A DNA stretch of 64,000 nt from Dryocola clanedunensis subsp. sulfonylureivorans (GCF_016756775.1 NZ_JAERMU010000006.1:62001-126000), one strand, 5' to 3'; counted from the first letter of the stretch, positions 8,089-18,446 are shown. The notes: generated by a model not told the origin, from the sequence alone. Numbers and translations are program-made.

Positions 8089-9963
8089 TTAAAACGCAAA
8101 GCAGCTGCAGCCGAGCGCGCCCCAGAATGCAGAATCATCCGCAACGGGTACGCCTGCGCCGCGGGCGAGATCGTGATTATGAGTATGCACGCCGCACGGG
8201 CCGGAACAGTGGTGCGCCTGAGGCATCATGCCAGCCCGGCTCGCCACAGGCGGCGCGGCGCGATAGTGCCCCGGGACGTTAACCACCGGCGACCACTCCG
8301 GCAGGACCGGAATCGACGGCGGCGACAGCGGCCCGAACGCGCCTGCGGCATAGACAATATTGCCGTCAACGACCGTCAGCACGGATTCGATGCCTTTGAT
8401 CTCTTCTTCGCGGACGCGGAAATAGTCCTGGCTGAGCACCGCCATGTCCGCCAGCTGCCCTTTTTTGATCTGCCCTTTTTTGCCCTGTTCGCTGGAGAAC
8501 CACGCGCTGCCCTGGGTCCAGAGCATCAGCGCGGTTTCGCGATCCAGCCGCGCGTTGACGTCATACATCTGCATGCCGCCGACGGTGCGGCCGGACACCA
8601 GCCAGTACAGCGCCGTCCACGGGTTATAGCTTGCTACGCGGGTAGCATCCGTTCCCAGCCCCACCGGCACGCCGGTTTCCAGCATGCGGGCAACCGGCGG
8701 CGTGTGGCGGGTCGCTTCGATACCGTAACGCTCGGCGAAATATTCGCCCTGGAAGGCCATGCGGTGCTGGACGGCAATCCCTCCGCCCAGCTCCTTAATA
8801 CGGTCGATATTTTTCTGGGTGACGGTCTCGGCGTGGTCAAAGAACCAGTGCAGGCCGTTAAACGGAATATCGCGGTTAACCTTTTCAAACACGTCCAGCA
8901 TGCGGCTGATGGATTCGTCGTAGGTGGCGTGCAGGCGGAACGGCCAGCGGTGTTCCACCAGATGGCGCACTACGCGCTCCAGCTCGTCCTCCATACCCGG
9001 CGCAAGATCCGGGCGTGGCTCGAGGAAATCTTCGAAGTCGGCGGCGGAAAAGACCAGCATCTCGCCCGCGCCGTTGTGGCGGAAGTAGTCGCTGCCCTGG
9101 CCTGGCGTCAGCATGTCGGTCCACTTTTCGAAATCTTCCAGCTCGTGGCCGGGGCGCTGGGTAAACAGGTTATAGGCGATGCGCAGGGTCATCTGCTTCT
9201 TCTGGTGAAGTTCGGCTATCACCTCGTAATCTTCCGGGTAGTTCTGGAAGCCGCCGCCCGCGTCGATGGCGCTGGTCAGCCCCAGGCGGTTCAGCTCGCG
9301 CATAAACTGGCGGGTGGAGTTAATCTGCTGCTCCAGCGGCAGCTTCGGCCCTTTGGCTAAGGTGGAGTAAAGGATCATCGCGTTAGGGCGGGCAATCAGC
9401 ATCCCGGTCGGGTTGCCGTTGCCGTCGCGCTGGATTTCCCCGCCCGGCGGGTTAGGCGTGTCTTTGGTGTAGCCCACAACCTTCAGCGCCGCGCGGTTCA
9501 GCAGCGCACGGTCATAGAGATGCAGAATGAAAACGGGCGTCTCCGGCGCGGCCTCGTTAATTTCATCCAGCGTCGGCATGCGGCGTTCGGCAAACTGGAA
9601 TTCCGTCCAGCCGCCCACCACGCGAACCCACTGCGGTGAAGGCGTGCGCAGCGCCTGCTCTTTCAGCATCCGCAGCGCGTCGGCCAGCGACGGCACGCCC
9701 TCCCAGCGCAGCTCAAGGTTGTAATTCAGGCCGCCGCGAATCAGGTGCAGGTGCGAATCGTTAAGCCCCGGAATGGCCGCGTGCCCCTTCAGGTCGACTA
9801 CCTTCGTCCCTTCGTCGTGGTGCTGCATCACCTCGGCGGTGGTGCCCACTTCAATGAACTTTCCGTCGCGGATCGCCACCGCTTCCGCCAGCGGGTTTTC
9901 GCGGTCGACGGTGTGAAACTGCCCGTTAACCAGAATTAAATCAGCTTTGCCCAGCGCAACCAT
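8089..9963 (-). CDS. YtcJ-like metal-dependent amidohydrolase with Cys/His-rich tail
   Basis: This 624-residue protein belongs to the amidohydrolase_3/YtcJ family of metal-dependent hydrolases. Likely metal and catalytic residues are His71 and His73 (SHLH), His345, His377 (HWFFDHAET) and Asp439 (GLGTDA). The N-terminal beta-sandwich motif LVNGQFHTVD and the C-terminal KGQLADMAVL are typical. Natural substrates of most family members are unknown. The last 45 residues are unusual: they carry His584, His585, Cys586, Cys590, His593, His595, His597, Cys619 and Cys621, a possible extra metal site. The start follows GGAGG. It is the first gene of the minus-strand operon and is divergent from the YcaC-like hydrolase across an array of 16-bp repeats. 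Confidence 0.88.
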   Translation of the reverse strand: MVALGKADLILVNGQFHTVDRENPLAEAVAIRDGKFIEVGTTAEVMQHHDEGTKVVDLKGHAAIPGLNDSHLHLIRGGLNYNLELRWEGVPSLADALRMLKEQALRTPSPQWVRVVGGWTEFQFAERRMPTLDEINEAAPETPVFILHLYDRALLNRAALKVVGYTKDTPNPPGGEIQRDGNGNPTGMLIARPNAMILYSTLAKGPKLPLEQQINSTRQFMRELNRLGLTSAIDAGGGFQNYPEDYEVIAELHQKKQMTLRIAYNLFTQRPGHELEDFEKWTDMLTPGQGSDYFRHNGAGEMLVFSAADFEDFLEPRPDLAPGMEDELERVVRHLVEHRWPFRLHATYDESISRMLDVFEKVNRDIPFNGLHWFFDHAETVTQKNIDRIKELGGGIAVQHRMAFQGEYFAERYGIEATRHTPPVARMLETGVPVGLGTDATRVASYNPWTALYWLVSGRTVGGMQMYDVNARLDRETALMLWTQGSAWFSSEQGKKGQIKKGQLADMAVLSQDYFRVREEEIKGIESVLTVVDGNIVYAAGAFGPLSPPSIPVLPEWSPVVNVPGHYRAAPPVASRAGMMPQAHHCSGPCGVHTHNHDLARGAGVPVADDSAFWGALGCSCFAF

Positions 9964-10076
9964 ACATCCTCCACTCTCAGGTTTCCGGTTCGGGCAGCCG
10001 CCCTCCCGGAGAAGAATACGGGCCGCAACGGGCCACGTGAATGGAGGTGAGTATGTGAATGAGGGTCAGAAAAGAC

Positions 10077-10152
10077 TAGTTATACAAAGGGATAGTTATA
10101 CCAAAGTATAGTTATACCTGAGGATAGTTATACCATCAGATAATAGTTTTAC
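10077..10152. promoter_or_regulatory. array of five TAGTTATAC iterons between divergent operons
   Basis: TAGTTATAC occurs at 10077, 10093, 10109 and 10125, exactly 16 bases apart, and a variant TAGTTTTAC follows at 10144 (19 bases on). Three of the four perfect copies are followed by a further C. The array sits in the 312-bp gap between the amidohydrolase operon (-) and the YcaC-like operon (+). Tandem, phased direct repeats suggest cooperative binding by a regulator, most simply the FixJ-type protein at 4368. The remainder of the gap shows no gene and no strong sigma-70 promoter. Confidence 0.7.
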
Positions 10153-10275
10153 CCGGCTGGCCGACCTACCATTCAGCCCGTCGATAGCCTTCATTCCCGG
10201 CGGCTGTCCCGGCTGTCGCTGCGCCAGAAGCGCGGCGGTTTTGATACCTTTAACCTCTTACCAACGGGTAATTTT

Positions 10276-10962
10276 ATGACAACCTCTAAGCTTGAAGTCC
10301 TCACGCCTGCCAACTGTCAGATGATTTTTATCGATCAGCAGCCCCAGATGGCCTTTGGCGTGCAGTCCATCGACCGCCAGGTGCTGAAAAACAACACCGT
10401 CGCCCTGGCGAAGGCCGCTAAGGTCTTTAATATTCCGACGATTATTACCACCGTTGAAACCGAGAGCTTCTCGGGCAATACCTATCCCGAGCTGCTGGAC
10501 GTGTTCCCCGGCAAGGATATCCTTGAGCGCACCTCAATGAACTCCTGGGACGACCAGAAGGTCCGCGACGCGCTGGCGGCAAACGGCAAGAAGAAAGTCG
10601 TGGTTTCCGGCCTGTGGACGGAAGTGTGCAACAACAGCTTCGCCCTGTGCGCCATGCTGGAAGGCGACTATGAAATTTACATGGTGGCGGACGCCTCCGG
10701 CGGCACCTCCAAAGAAGCCCATGATTACGCTATGCAGCGCATGATCCAGGCCGGCGTGATCCCGGTAACCTGGCAGCAGGTGATGCTGGAGTGGCAGCGC
10801 GACTGGGCGCACAAAGAGACCTACAACGCCGTGATGGACATCGTTCGCGAACACTCCGGCGCTTACGGTATGGGCGTTGATTATGCCTATACCATGGTGC
10901 ACAAAGCCCCTTCCCGCCAGAAGAGTGAGCACACCACTCTCGCTGCGGTAGCCGCGCGCTAA
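10276..10962 (+). CDS. isochorismatase-like (YcaC-type) cysteine hydrolase
   Basis: This 228-residue protein has the isochorismatase-like fold. Asp20 (FIDQQP) and the nucleophile Cys118 (GLWTEVC) are present; the basic partner is probably Arg85, as in YcaC, rather than the Lys of other family members. Overall it aligns with E. coli YcaC, whose true substrate is still unclear, but is about 20 residues longer at the C-terminus. No signal peptide is present, so it is cytoplasmic. It opens the plus-strand operon that continues with the XapX genes, a receiver protein and the giant kinase, and lies directly downstream of the 16-bp repeat array. The ribosome site is weak. Confidence 0.85.
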   Translation: MTTSKLEVLTPANCQMIFIDQQPQMAFGVQSIDRQVLKNNTVALAKAAKVFNIPTIITTVETESFSGNTYPELLDVFPGKDILERTSMNSWDDQKVRDALAANGKKKVVVSGLWTEVCNNSFALCAMLEGDYEIYMVADASGGTSKEAHDYAMQRMIQAGVIPVTWQQVMLEWQRDWAHKETYNAVMDIVREHSGAYGMGVDYAYTMVHKAPSRQKSEHTTLAAVAAR

Positions 10963-11015
10963 TCCGCTCCGCTGACCGGCAGCAAACCGGTCAGCCTGCC
11001 CTGTGGAGAATTAAG

Positions 11016-11234
11016 ATGAGTGCAGGACTGCTGTCCCTGTTCGCGGGCGTAGTGATTGGCCTGCTGTACGCCCTGCTGAAGGTCCGTTCACCGGCTCCGC
11101 CCGCCGTCGCGCTGGTGGGCCTGCTGGGCATGCTGGCCGGTGAGCATCTGACTTCCGAAATGCTCAGACCGGTACAGACGGCGGCGCAGCATAACTGTCA
11201 GCTGCCGTCCGCTACCTGCGCCGAAAAGAGGTAA
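11016..11234 (+). CDS. XapX-domain small membrane protein 1
   Basis: This 72-residue protein has two hydrophobic helices (about residues 3-20 and 29-45) and the XapX-domain core with SPAPPAVALVGLLGMLAGE. XapX proteins are short inner-membrane proteins of unknown function, often found next to hydrolases and transporters. It starts 53 bases after the YcaC-like gene behind GTGGAG. Its C-terminal 25 residues are hydrophilic with two cysteines. The next gene encodes a second XapX protein after a gap of only a few bases. Confidence 0.8.
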   Translation: MSAGLLSLFAGVVIGLLYALLKVRSPAPPAVALVGLLGMLAGEHLTSEMLRPVQTAAQHNCQLPSATCAEKR

Positions 11235-11237
11235 ATG

Positions 11238-11513
11238 ATGAAGACATGGCTTGTTTCTCTGGCCGTTGGCCTGCTGGCCGGCGCGCTTTACGCCGCGGCG
11301 GATATTCATTCACCGGCACCGCCGGTTATCGCCCTGCTCGGCTTATTCGGCATGCTGGTTGGGGAGCAAATTATCCCGATAGCCCGCAGGCTTTTCAGCC
11401 GCCAGCCGCTGACCCTCGCCTGGTTCCGCCACGAATGCGTGCCCAAAATCAGCGGCACCCCGCCGCCCGCAGTCGCCACGTCAGACGCCGAGGGCCGCAA
11501 GCTCCAGCGATGA
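11238..11513 (+). CDS. XapX-domain small membrane protein 2
   Basis: This 91-residue protein repeats the XapX pattern: helix, then SPAPPVIALLGLFGMLVGEQ (about residues 25-44). The C-terminal half is hydrophilic and basic. Two ATG codons are adjacent (11235 and 11238); the second was chosen because AAGAGG lies 6 bases before it but only 3 before the first. It is about 43% similar by eye to the preceding protein, so the pair looks like a duplication and may form a hetero-oligomer. Its stop overlaps a possible upstream ATG of the receiver gene. Confidence 0.75.
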   Translation: MKTWLVSLAVGLLAGALYAAADIHSPAPPVIALLGLFGMLVGEQIIPIARRLFSRQPLTLAWFRHECVPKISGTPPPAVATSDAEGRKLQR

Positions 11514-11533
11514 CCGGTGAGAGGAATGACCCG

Positions 11534-11917
11534 ATGACGCTGCCGCAGCGTATTGCCATTGTCGATGACGAACCTTCCGTACGCAGCGGGTTGAGCAATC
11601 TGCTGCGCTCCGACGGCTATTCAACGGTCTGCTTTGCCTCCGCCGAGGCGCTGCTGGCCGATCCCGGCGCGCTGACGGACGCCGCGCTGCTCGTGATTGA
11701 TATCAAGCTAAAAGGCATGAGCGGCTTCGAACTCTTCAACCATATAAAAAATCACGCCGCCTCCGCTGCGCCGGTCATTTTTATCTCCGGCCACGGCGAC
11801 GAGCAGATGCAGCGGTACGCGCTTGATCGGGGCGCCGCTGCTTTTTTACGTAAGCCCATCGACATTGAGCAGCTGCTGAACCATATTCAGAACGAGCTAA
11901 GATCCGGTAAAACATAA
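11534..11917 (+). CDS. single-domain (receiver-only) response regulator
   Basis: This 127-residue protein is a bare receiver domain. Acidic Asp11 and Asp12, phospho-acceptor Asp56, Ser85 (in the Thr/Ser switch position) and Lys107 (FLRKP) are all present, and no output domain follows. The ATG at 11534 has GAGAGGA 8 bases upstream; an in-frame ATG at 11510 overlaps the previous stop and has no ribosome site. It lies just before the giant kinase. It may act as a phosphate sink, an allosteric modulator, or a shuttle to the FixJ-type regulator at 4368. Which of these applies cannot be read from the sequence. Confidence 0.85.
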   Translation: MTLPQRIAIVDDEPSVRSGLSNLLRSDGYSTVCFASAEALLADPGALTDAALLVIDIKLKGMSGFELFNHIKNHAASAAPVIFISGHGDEQMQRYALDRGAAAFLRKPIDIEQLLNHIQNELRSGKT

Positions 11918-11944
11918 TAAGAACGCATCGCGTGAGACCCCCTA

Positions 11945-14900
11945 ATGAATAACAAGCCGACCCCGTCCGACCGTGCCGTTCTTGCCGACCTTCAGGAAGG
12001 GCAGCTATTTTCCTTCAGGGACGACGTGATTTTTACGCCGCTTATCAGGGAGGGCAGCATCGCCTGGATGAACGGCAGACACCCCTTTTCAGACGGAGCC
12101 TTTATTCTGGCTACCGCCGTGAGCGATGAGGCGGAGCCGGACGCGACGCAGCTGCTAAAAAATGAGTTTGCGCTGCGCCCCTGGTTGTCCAGCGCCTGGG
12201 CCGTAAAGCCCGCAGCCTGCACCCAGTATCGCGGCCGCTACGCCCTGGTTTATCCGACCTTCTCCTTCGAACCGCTGACGCGGGTGACGGGCCAGCCGAT
12301 GAGCTGTATCGCCAGCTTCCTGGCGCTGGCCATCCGCATTTGCCATCCGCTGCGCCTGATGCACATGCGCAACCTGATTCACGGCGACATCAAGCCCGGC
12401 CATATCTTTCTGAACGGCGACGCCGCCTGCCGCCTCGCGGGCTTCGGCCTGACCACCGGCACCTCGAAAGAGCTGAAACAGGCCCGGCTCGCTTTTTCCG
12501 GCGGCACGCTTGCCTATATGTCACCGGAGCACACCAACCGCACCCAGCGGCCGGTGGACAGCCGCAGCGATCTTTATAGCCTCGGCATTGTGCTGTACGA
12601 GCTGCTGACGGGGACGCTGCCCTTCGACTTAAGCGCCGGGGGACTGGCGGAGTGGGCGCATCATCACATCGCCTCTGAACCCCGCCCGCCGCATCTCGTC
12701 AGAAATACGATTCCGGTGATGCTTTCCGGCATCATTCTGCGCCTGCTCGCCAAGTCGCCGGATAACCGTTACCAGACCGTGGATGGCCTGGTGGCGGATT
12801 TGCGCCGCTGTCAGGCCACGCTCGACGAAAACAGCGACATCCCGCCTTTTACGCCGGGCTTACAGGATCTTTCCCCTGAGGTGCATCTCACCGACACGCT
12901 GTACACCGCTCATCCACAGTCGCGGGAGCTTGTCGCGGCCTTCGACGAGGTTAATCAAAGCGGTAATCACCTGCTGGTGGCGATCGGCGGTCCGTCCGGG
13001 ATCGGTAAATCCTCCCTGATTGCCTCGGCCCTGAAGGAGCTGCAGAACAGGCATGCTCTGCTCGCCATAGGCAAGGTCGATCAGTTTTCCGCTTCGCTGC
13101 CTTACGGCGTGCTGACTTCTGCGTTCCGTTCGCTGACGCTGACCCTGCTCGGCCTGCCCGCTGAAGAAGTTGCGGTATGGAAGATGCGCCTTTCGCGCGC
13201 CCTTGAAGGTTACGAAGGGCTGGCGATTAATCTTGTTCCCGAGCTTGGGCTGCTGATTGACGCGAGGTCCCACCGCGCGCCCGATCCGCTGTCGACGGAT
13301 GCCAGGGCGAGATTTGATCACATGGTGCTAAACCTGGTCACTTCCTTTGCCACGCCGGGCTGCCCGCTGATCCTGCTGATAGACGATCTGCACTGGATTG
13401 ACACCGCCAGCCTGCACGTCCTGACGTTTATCCTGAAAAACAGCGCCGCGCTGCCGCTGCTGATGGTCATAGCCCTGCGGGACGGCGCGACGCCCGACAA
13501 GAGCGGAGTTTCCGGCGCGCTGGAACAGCTGTCCGGCGCCGCGCAGCGGCTAAAGGCGATTGCCCCAGCCCCGCTGTCGGTGAAGGCCATCGCCCGCTGG
13601 CTGGCGGACGTTTTCCAGCAGCGCTCGGCGGACACCCCGGACCTTGCCAGACTGATCCATGAGAAAACAGGCGGTAATCCGCTCTTTTTGCACGAGTTCT
13701 TCAAGCGTATCGTGGAGGACGGGCTGGTTACCCACAGCAAATACCAGGGGAAATGGCACTACGATCTGGCGGCGATCCGGGCGCGCCATTACACCGAAAA
13801 CGTCGTCAGCCTGGTGCTTCAGCAGCTGGAGAAAATGCCGCCGGAGACCCGCAGGCTGCTGGGAAGCCTCGCCTGCCTGGGCAGCCGGGGCGAGCTGGAT
13901 ACCGTCAGCCGCGTGCTGAGCATCTCCGATGCCGATATCCGCTATCAGCTACATCCTGCCGTCACGGCGCAGCTGCTTACCCTGTCGACGGACGGCTGGG
14001 CCTTTACCCACGACAAGGTGCAGGAGGCGGCTTTTGCCCTGCTGGACAGCGCTGAAAAAGGCCGTCTGCATCTCACCACCGCCAGCATTATGGCGGAGGC
14101 CTCCCGGCTGGCCGCGGGCAACGAAATGCTGTTCCGCGCCATCCACCACGTGTCGGCGGCGATAGACTGCGTTCAGCCGCCCGCGCAGCGCAAAATGTTC
14201 CGCGAGCTGAGCATGCTGGCGGCGCAGCGGGCCAGGCGGACCGGCGATTACCTGTCGGCGCTGCGCTATCTGCAGACCGCAAGGGCGCTGGAGGGCGGCG
14301 CTGCCGAAAACGCTGCCGACCTGCGGCTGGAGCTGGAGGAAGCCGAGTGCGAGTTTTTACTCGGCAACCTCGCCGCCGCCCGCCAGCTTTGCGACCGGCT
14401 GCTGGGCTCCCCCGGCGGGATGACGGAGAAAGTCGCCGCCGCCAACCTGCTGGCGGAAATTCACATGCGCCAGTCCGACAACCAGCTGGCGCTGGAAACC
14501 ACCCTGTGCTGGCTGTCCGTTTCCGGGATTTCCATTGACCGCTATCCTGATGCCAGCGGGTGCAACGCCGCCTGGGAGGCGCTCAACAATCGCATCGGCG
14601 ATAACCCGGCGGCGGTGTTTGCCCACCTGCCGGAGATGGCCCATCCCGAAACGGAAGCGGTGATGAACCTGCTGTCCAGCGCCAGCATCTTCGCCAGCTT
14701 CAGCAACCCGCACCTGCACTTCATGCTGCTGTGCCAGATGCTGCACCTTACGCTTGAGCGCGGCGTGACCGGAGCTTCAACCTCCGCAATGGGCTGGTTC
14801 GGCGTGCTGATTGGCGAACGCTACGCCGAGTACCGGCTGGGCTTCAGGTATGCCCGGCAGGCCCGTGAATTAGTCGAGCGCCACGGCTTCAGCGCCTGCG

Positions 14901-17551
14901 AAGCCAAAACCCTGCTGCCGCTTGACCAGCTCAGCGTCTGGACGCAGCCGCTCTCCTATACCACCGAATGCGCGAAAGCCTGCTTCACGGCGGCGGTCAC
15001 CCACGGCGATTTAACCATCGCCTCGTTTGCCGCCTGCCATCAGGTGATCAACTTTTTAAGCCGTGGCGATCACCTGGATAACGTGCTGACCAGCATCGAG
15101 CGCGGGCTGGCCTTCGTGCGCAAAACCCAGTTCCAGGACGTGGAGCGCATCCTTTTGCTTCAGCGCCACTACGTGGACTACCTCAGAAAACCGCCGGTGG
15201 GCAGCTGGGAAAGCGCGGAGGCGCTGCCCGACAGCCTGCTGCCCGTGGCGCCCGAACAGGCTCCGCAGCAGATGTCGACGCTGATCTTCTGGTTCTGGCT
15301 GTACCGTGGCATGGCGCACTTCATCTCCGGCAGCTACCCGCAGGCGCAGACCGCGCTGGACCAGGCCGCTTCTTTCGCCTGGTCGGCTCCCGGACACATC
15401 CACCAGCTGGATTTGCACCTCTACAGCGCCCTGACCCTCACCGTTCAGCTGACGCCGGAAACCTTCACCGCGAAACACCGGCGCAGGCTGGAAACCCACC
15501 ACCACAAGATTGCCCTCTGGGCGCGCATTAACCCCGAGACGTTCGCCGATAAAGAAGCGCTGGTCTACGCGGAGATTGTTCGTCTTGACGGCATGAACAG
15601 CATTGCCCTGGAACAGTACGAAAAAGCCGTGCGGCTCTCCCGTGAAGCGGGATTCAACCCCGGCAACGCGCTGGCGCACGAGCTTGCCGGACGCTTTGCC
15701 TCAAGCTGCGGCTACCACACGGCGGCGGACGCGCATTTTCGCGGCGCGATGGCGGCCTGGGGGCGCATCGGCGCGCAGGCGAAGGTGAACCAGCTCATGC
15801 AGGCTTATCCCCACCTGGTTTCCGTGGCGCCAGCGACCCCCTACGACACCATCGCCTTCGCCCAGAACGAAGAGATTCGCGATCTGCAAAGCGTGATCAA
15901 AGCCTCCCGCGCGCTCTCGGAGGAGATCAATCTTGAACGATTAATTGAGATCCTGATGACCATGCTGCTGGAGCGGGCCGGAGCACAGCGCGGGCTGCTG
16001 ATTCGCGTGCTGGACAACAATATTCCCCAGGTAGAAGCGAGCGCGCTGACCAGCAGCGACGGCGTGCGGGTGCGCATCCTCAGGGATATGCCGATGGCGA
16101 GCGATATGCCGCTGTCGGTGCTGGCGGCGGTGATCCGTACCGGGCAGGAGATCCGCACCGGAAAACCCGAAGAGTTCAGCCCCTTCTCGCAGGACCCCTA
16201 TCTGGTGACCTCCGGCGCAGCGGTGCTCTGCGTGCCGATGTTTAAGGGCGCACGCCTGGTCGGGGTGCTGTATCTGGAAAATCGCCTGATGCCCGAGGTC
16301 TTTACCGCCGAGCACTCTAAGGTCGTCAGCCTGCTCGGGGCACACGCCGCCGTCTCTCTTGAAACGGCCCGGCTGTATGCCGAGCTGCTGGAGGAGAACA
16401 TTCAGCGCCGCCGGGTGGAAAAAGAGCTGCGCGCAAGCCAGACCTCGCTGATGCTGGGGGAGCAGATCAGCCATACCGGCAGCTGGCGCTGGGAGATTGA
16501 GCAGGACCTGATGTTCATGTCCGAAGAGTATGCCCGCATCCTCGGCCTGCCGGAGAAGCAGAAGATGATTTCCATGGCGGAATTTCTGACCTTCGTCCAC
16601 CCGGACGACTATCTGCGCGTCAGCGAAGTGGTCACCGACGGGGTGCGCGACGGGCTGACGCTACAGGCAGAATTCCGCATCGTGAATGCCCAGGGAAGCA
16701 TGCGCTACATTCTGGGCATCGGCAGCCCGGTGGGGGTGGGCACCGAGATCTACGAATATTACGGCACCATCACCGATATCACCACGCAGCGGCAGGCGGA
16801 AGATGCCGTCAGGGTGGCCCAGGCGGAGCTGGCCCGCGTGTCCCGCGCGACCACCGTCGGCCAGCTTACCTCTTCCATCGCCCACGAGATTAATCAGCCT
16901 CTGATGTCGATAGTCTCGAACGCGGGGGCCAGCCTGCGCTGGCTGAATCACGATCCGGTAAGACACGATAATATTCGCGCCGGACTGGAGGAAATCGTCG
17001 CGGAAGGCCAGCGCGCGGGGGAGATAATCCGCAGCATCCAGGCCCTGACGCGCAAGCGGGAATCCCACTTCTGCCGTATCGACCTGCACTACCTGGTGCG
17101 CCACATTATGACGCTGTCGCGCAGCGAAATTGAACAACGAAGGGTGGCCGTGGAGTACGAACTGAAGGCCGACAGGAGCTTTATTTTTGCCGACAGCGTG
17201 CAGATCCAGCAGGTGCTCATCAACCTGGTGATCAACGCCGTGGAGGCGATGGCCGATGTCACCGGCCGCACCCGCACGCTGCGCATAGTCACCGGTAACC
17301 CTGATGAGGCCTCGGTGGCCCTGCACGTTACGGACAACGGCACGGGCCTGCCTCCTGAAGTCCGGGAGCGGGTTTTTGATTCGTTTTACACCACTAAGGC
17401 GCAGGGCATGGGGATGGGGCTGACCATCAGCCATTCCATTATCGAACGGCACCAGGGCAGGCTGACGGCGCAGCCGAACGCTCCCCACGGCAGCTGTTTC
17501 AGCTTCACGCTGCCGACGAAGGAGCGCGAGGCTTCACCGGATGGGGGTTAA
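11945..17551 (+). CDS. giant hybrid sensor: protein-kinase-like, AAA-type ATPase, GAF, PAS, histidine kinase
   Basis: This 1868-residue protein is of the type annotated as trifunctional Ser/Thr kinase/ATP-binding protein/sensor histidine kinase. Domains in order: protein-kinase-like domain (about 20-290); STAND/AAA-type ATPase with Walker [11 protein letters not shown] (348-357, Lys355) and Walker B LILLIDD (Asp480, Asp481); a long helical, probably TPR-like region (about 700-1310); GAF (about 1326-1485); PAS (about 1496-1615); and HisKA plus HATPase_c (about 1630-1860). The phospho-acceptor is His1647 in [10 protein letters not shown], and the N, G and F boxes are intact. The kinase-like domain is degenerate: HGD (146-148) and Lys150 are kept, but the metal-binding Asp of DFG is Gly166 and the usual Asn is His153, so it may bind rather than phosphorylate. 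No membrane segment is evident, so it is a cytoplasmic sensor. The stop overlaps the convergent yeiE stop. Confidence 0.88.
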   Translation: MNNKPTPSDRAVLADLQEGQLFSFRDDVIFTPLIREGSIAWMNGRHPFSDGAFILATAVSDEAEPDATQLLKNEFALRPWLSSAWAVKPAACTQYRGRYALVYPTFSFEPLTRVTGQPMSCIASFLALAIRICHPLRLMHMRNLIHGDIKPGHIFLNGDAACRLAGFGLTTGTSKELKQARLAFSGGTLAYMSPEHTNRTQRPVDSRSDLYSLGIVLYELLTGTLPFDLSAGGLAEWAHHHIASEPRPPHLVRNTIPVMLSGIILRLLAKSPDNRYQTVDGLVADLRRCQATLDENSDIPPFTPGLQDLSPEVHLTDTLYTAHPQSRELVAAFDEVNQSGNHLLVAIGGPSGIGKSSLIASALKELQNRHALLAIGKVDQFSASLPYGVLTSAFRSLTLTLLGLPAEEVAVWKMRLSRALEGYEGLAINLVPELGLLIDARSHRAPDPLSTDARARFDHMVLNLVTSFATPGCPLILLIDDLHWIDTASLHVLTFILKNSAALPLLMVIALRDGATPDKSGVSGALEQLSGAAQRLKAIAPAPLSVKAIARWLADVFQQRSADTPDLARLIHEKTGGNPLFLHEFFKRIVEDGLVTHSKYQGKWHYDLAAIRARHYTENVVSLVLQQLEKMPPETRRLLGSLACLGSRGELDTVSRVLSISDADIRYQLHPAVTAQLLTLSTDGWAFTHDKVQEAAFALLDSAEKGRLHLTTASIMAEASRLAAGNEMLFRAIHHVSAAIDCVQPPAQRKMFRELSMLAAQRARRTGDYLSALRYLQTARALEGGAAENAADLRLELEEAECEFLLGNLAAARQLCDRLLGSPGGMTEKVAAANLLAEIHMRQSDNQLALETTLCWLSVSGISIDRYPDASGCNAAWEALNNRIGDNPAAVFAHLPEMAHPETEAVMNLLSSASIFASFSNPHLHFMLLCQMLHLTLERGVTGASTSAMGWFGVLIGERYAEYRLGFRYARQARELVERHGFSACEAKTLLPLDQLSVWTQPLSYTTECAKACFTAAVTHGDLTIASFAACHQVINFLSRGDHLDNVLTSIERGLAFVRKTQFQDVERILLLQRHYVDYLRKPPVGSWESAEALPDSLLPVAPEQAPQQMSTLIFWFWLYRGMAHFISGSYPQAQTALDQAASFAWSAPGHIHQLDLHLYSALTLTVQLTPETFTAKHRRRLETHHHKIALWARINPETFADKEALVYAEIVRLDGMNSIALEQYEKAVRLSREAGFNPGNALAHELAGRFASSCGYHTAADAHFRGAMAAWGRIGAQAKVNQLMQAYPHLVSVAPATPYDTIAFAQNEEIRDLQSVIKASRALSEEINLERLIEILMTMLLERAGAQRGLLIRVLDNNIPQVEASALTSSDGVRVRILRDMPMASDMPLSVLAAVIRTGQEIRTGKPEEFSPFSQDPYLVTSGAAVLCVPMFKGARLVGVLYLENRLMPEVFTAEHSKVVSLLGAHAAVSLETARLYAELLEENIQRRRVEKELRASQTSLMLGEQISHTGSWRWEIEQDLMFMSEEYARILGLPEKQKMISMAEFLTFVHPDDYLRVSEVVTDGVRDGLTLQAEFRIVNAQGSMRYILGIGSPVGVGTEIYEYYGTITDITTQRQAEDAVRVAQAELARVSRATTVGQLTSSIAHEINQPLMSIVSNAGASLRWLNHDPVRHDNIRAGLEEIVAEGQRAGEIIRSIQALTRKRESHFCRIDLHYLVRHIMTLSRSEIEQRRVAVEYELKADRSFIFADSVQIQQVLINLVINAVEAMADVTGRTRTLRIVTGNPDEASVALHVTDNGTGLPPEVRERVFDSFYTTKAQGMGMGLTISHSIIERHQGRLTAQPNAPHGSCFSFTLPTKEREASPDGG

Positions 17552-18420
17552 ACCGATTCCTCGCAATAGCGCAAAAAACGCTGCAAAGCATTCGAGATAT
17601 GCTTCTGGCGATGATGAATGCGGTAAAGCGTGCGCTTAAGTTTGGGCAATGGCACCTCGACCTCCACCAGCGAGCCGGTTTCCAGCTGCTCCTGGATTAC
17701 CCGGCGGGACAAACAGCTGATGCCAAGGCCGTGGCGCACCGCGTGTTTGATGGCCTCCGAGTTGCCCAGCTCCATGCCCAGATGGAACTGCGGCAGATGG
17801 GAGAGCAGCAGGTAGTCAACGATTTCACGCGTGCCTGAACCTTTCTCACGCAGGATCCACTGCTGCTTTGCCAGCGACTCGAGGGTTACAGGCTCTTTCA
17901 GCAAGGGGGCTGAAGGTGCCGCAAAGACGACCAGCTCGTCCTCCAGCCAGGGCTCGGTGACCAGCTCCGTCATATGGCTTGGGCCTTCGATAAGGCCGAT
18001 ATCGACGCGGAAATCCGCCACCGCATTGATCACGTCCTGGCTGTTGCCGACGCTCATCTCCAGCGGCAGCGCGGGGAAATCACGGCGATAGCGGGCGATC
18101 ATCTCCGGCAGAATATAGTTGCCGATGGTGCTGCTGGCGTAGACGCGAATCGCGCCGTTGGCTTCGCGGAAGAGCTGTTCTATTTCTCCTGCTTGTTCGA
18201 GCAGGCCCACCACGCGCGGGTAAAGCAGCCTTCCGTGCTCGTTCACCACCAGCCGCTTGCCCACGCGGTCAAACAGCTGAACGCCGAGCTGCCCTTCCAG
18301 ATCCGCCAGCGCCGCGCTGACGGCGGACTGCGACAGGGCCAGCATCTGCGAGGCCTGGGTGGTAGAGCCGCTTTTTAATACCTCAGCAAAAACTTCTAAC
18401 TGCCGCAGCGTGATGTGCAT
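17548..18420 (-). CDS. yeiE: LysR-type regulator YeiE
   Basis: This 290-residue LysR-type regulator has an N-terminal winged helix (about 1-60, [20 protein letters not shown]) and a periplasmic-binding-protein-like effector domain. It aligns with E. coli YeiE over its length. In Salmonella and Cronobacter YeiE has been linked to sulfite sensing, and in E. coli to iron-related genes. The start MHITLRQ is preceded by AAGG and matches E. coli; six extra in-frame codons upstream were not used. It is divergent from yeiH, with an inverted repeat between them. Its stop codon overlaps that of the giant kinase from the opposite strand, so the island joins here without a spacer. Confidence 0.95.
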   Translation of the reverse strand: MHITLRQLEVFAEVLKSGSTTQASQMLALSQSAVSAALADLEGQLGVQLFDRVGKRLVVNEHGRLLYPRVVGLLEQAGEIEQLFREANGAIRVYASSTIGNYILPEMIARYRRDFPALPLEMSVGNSQDVINAVADFRVDIGLIEGPSHMTELVTEPWLEDELVVFAAPSAPLLKEPVTLESLAKQQWILREKGSGTREIVDYLLLSHLPQFHLGMELGNSEAIKHAVRHGLGISCLSRRVIQEQLETGSLVEVEVPLPKLKRTLYRIHHRQKHISNALQRFLRYCEESV

Positions 18421-18446
18421 TGCCTTTCGCCTTAACACTTATTTCG

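Noticed and set aside
8173..9360. 395-codon open frame antisense to the amidohydrolase
   Set aside because: It is a shadow of the real gene, with no recognisable domain and no ribosome site.
11246..11533. N-terminal extension of the receiver protein
   Set aside because: The open frame upstream of 11534 overlaps the second XapX gene out of frame, and its product is Arg/Pro-rich noise. A good ribosome site supports 11534.
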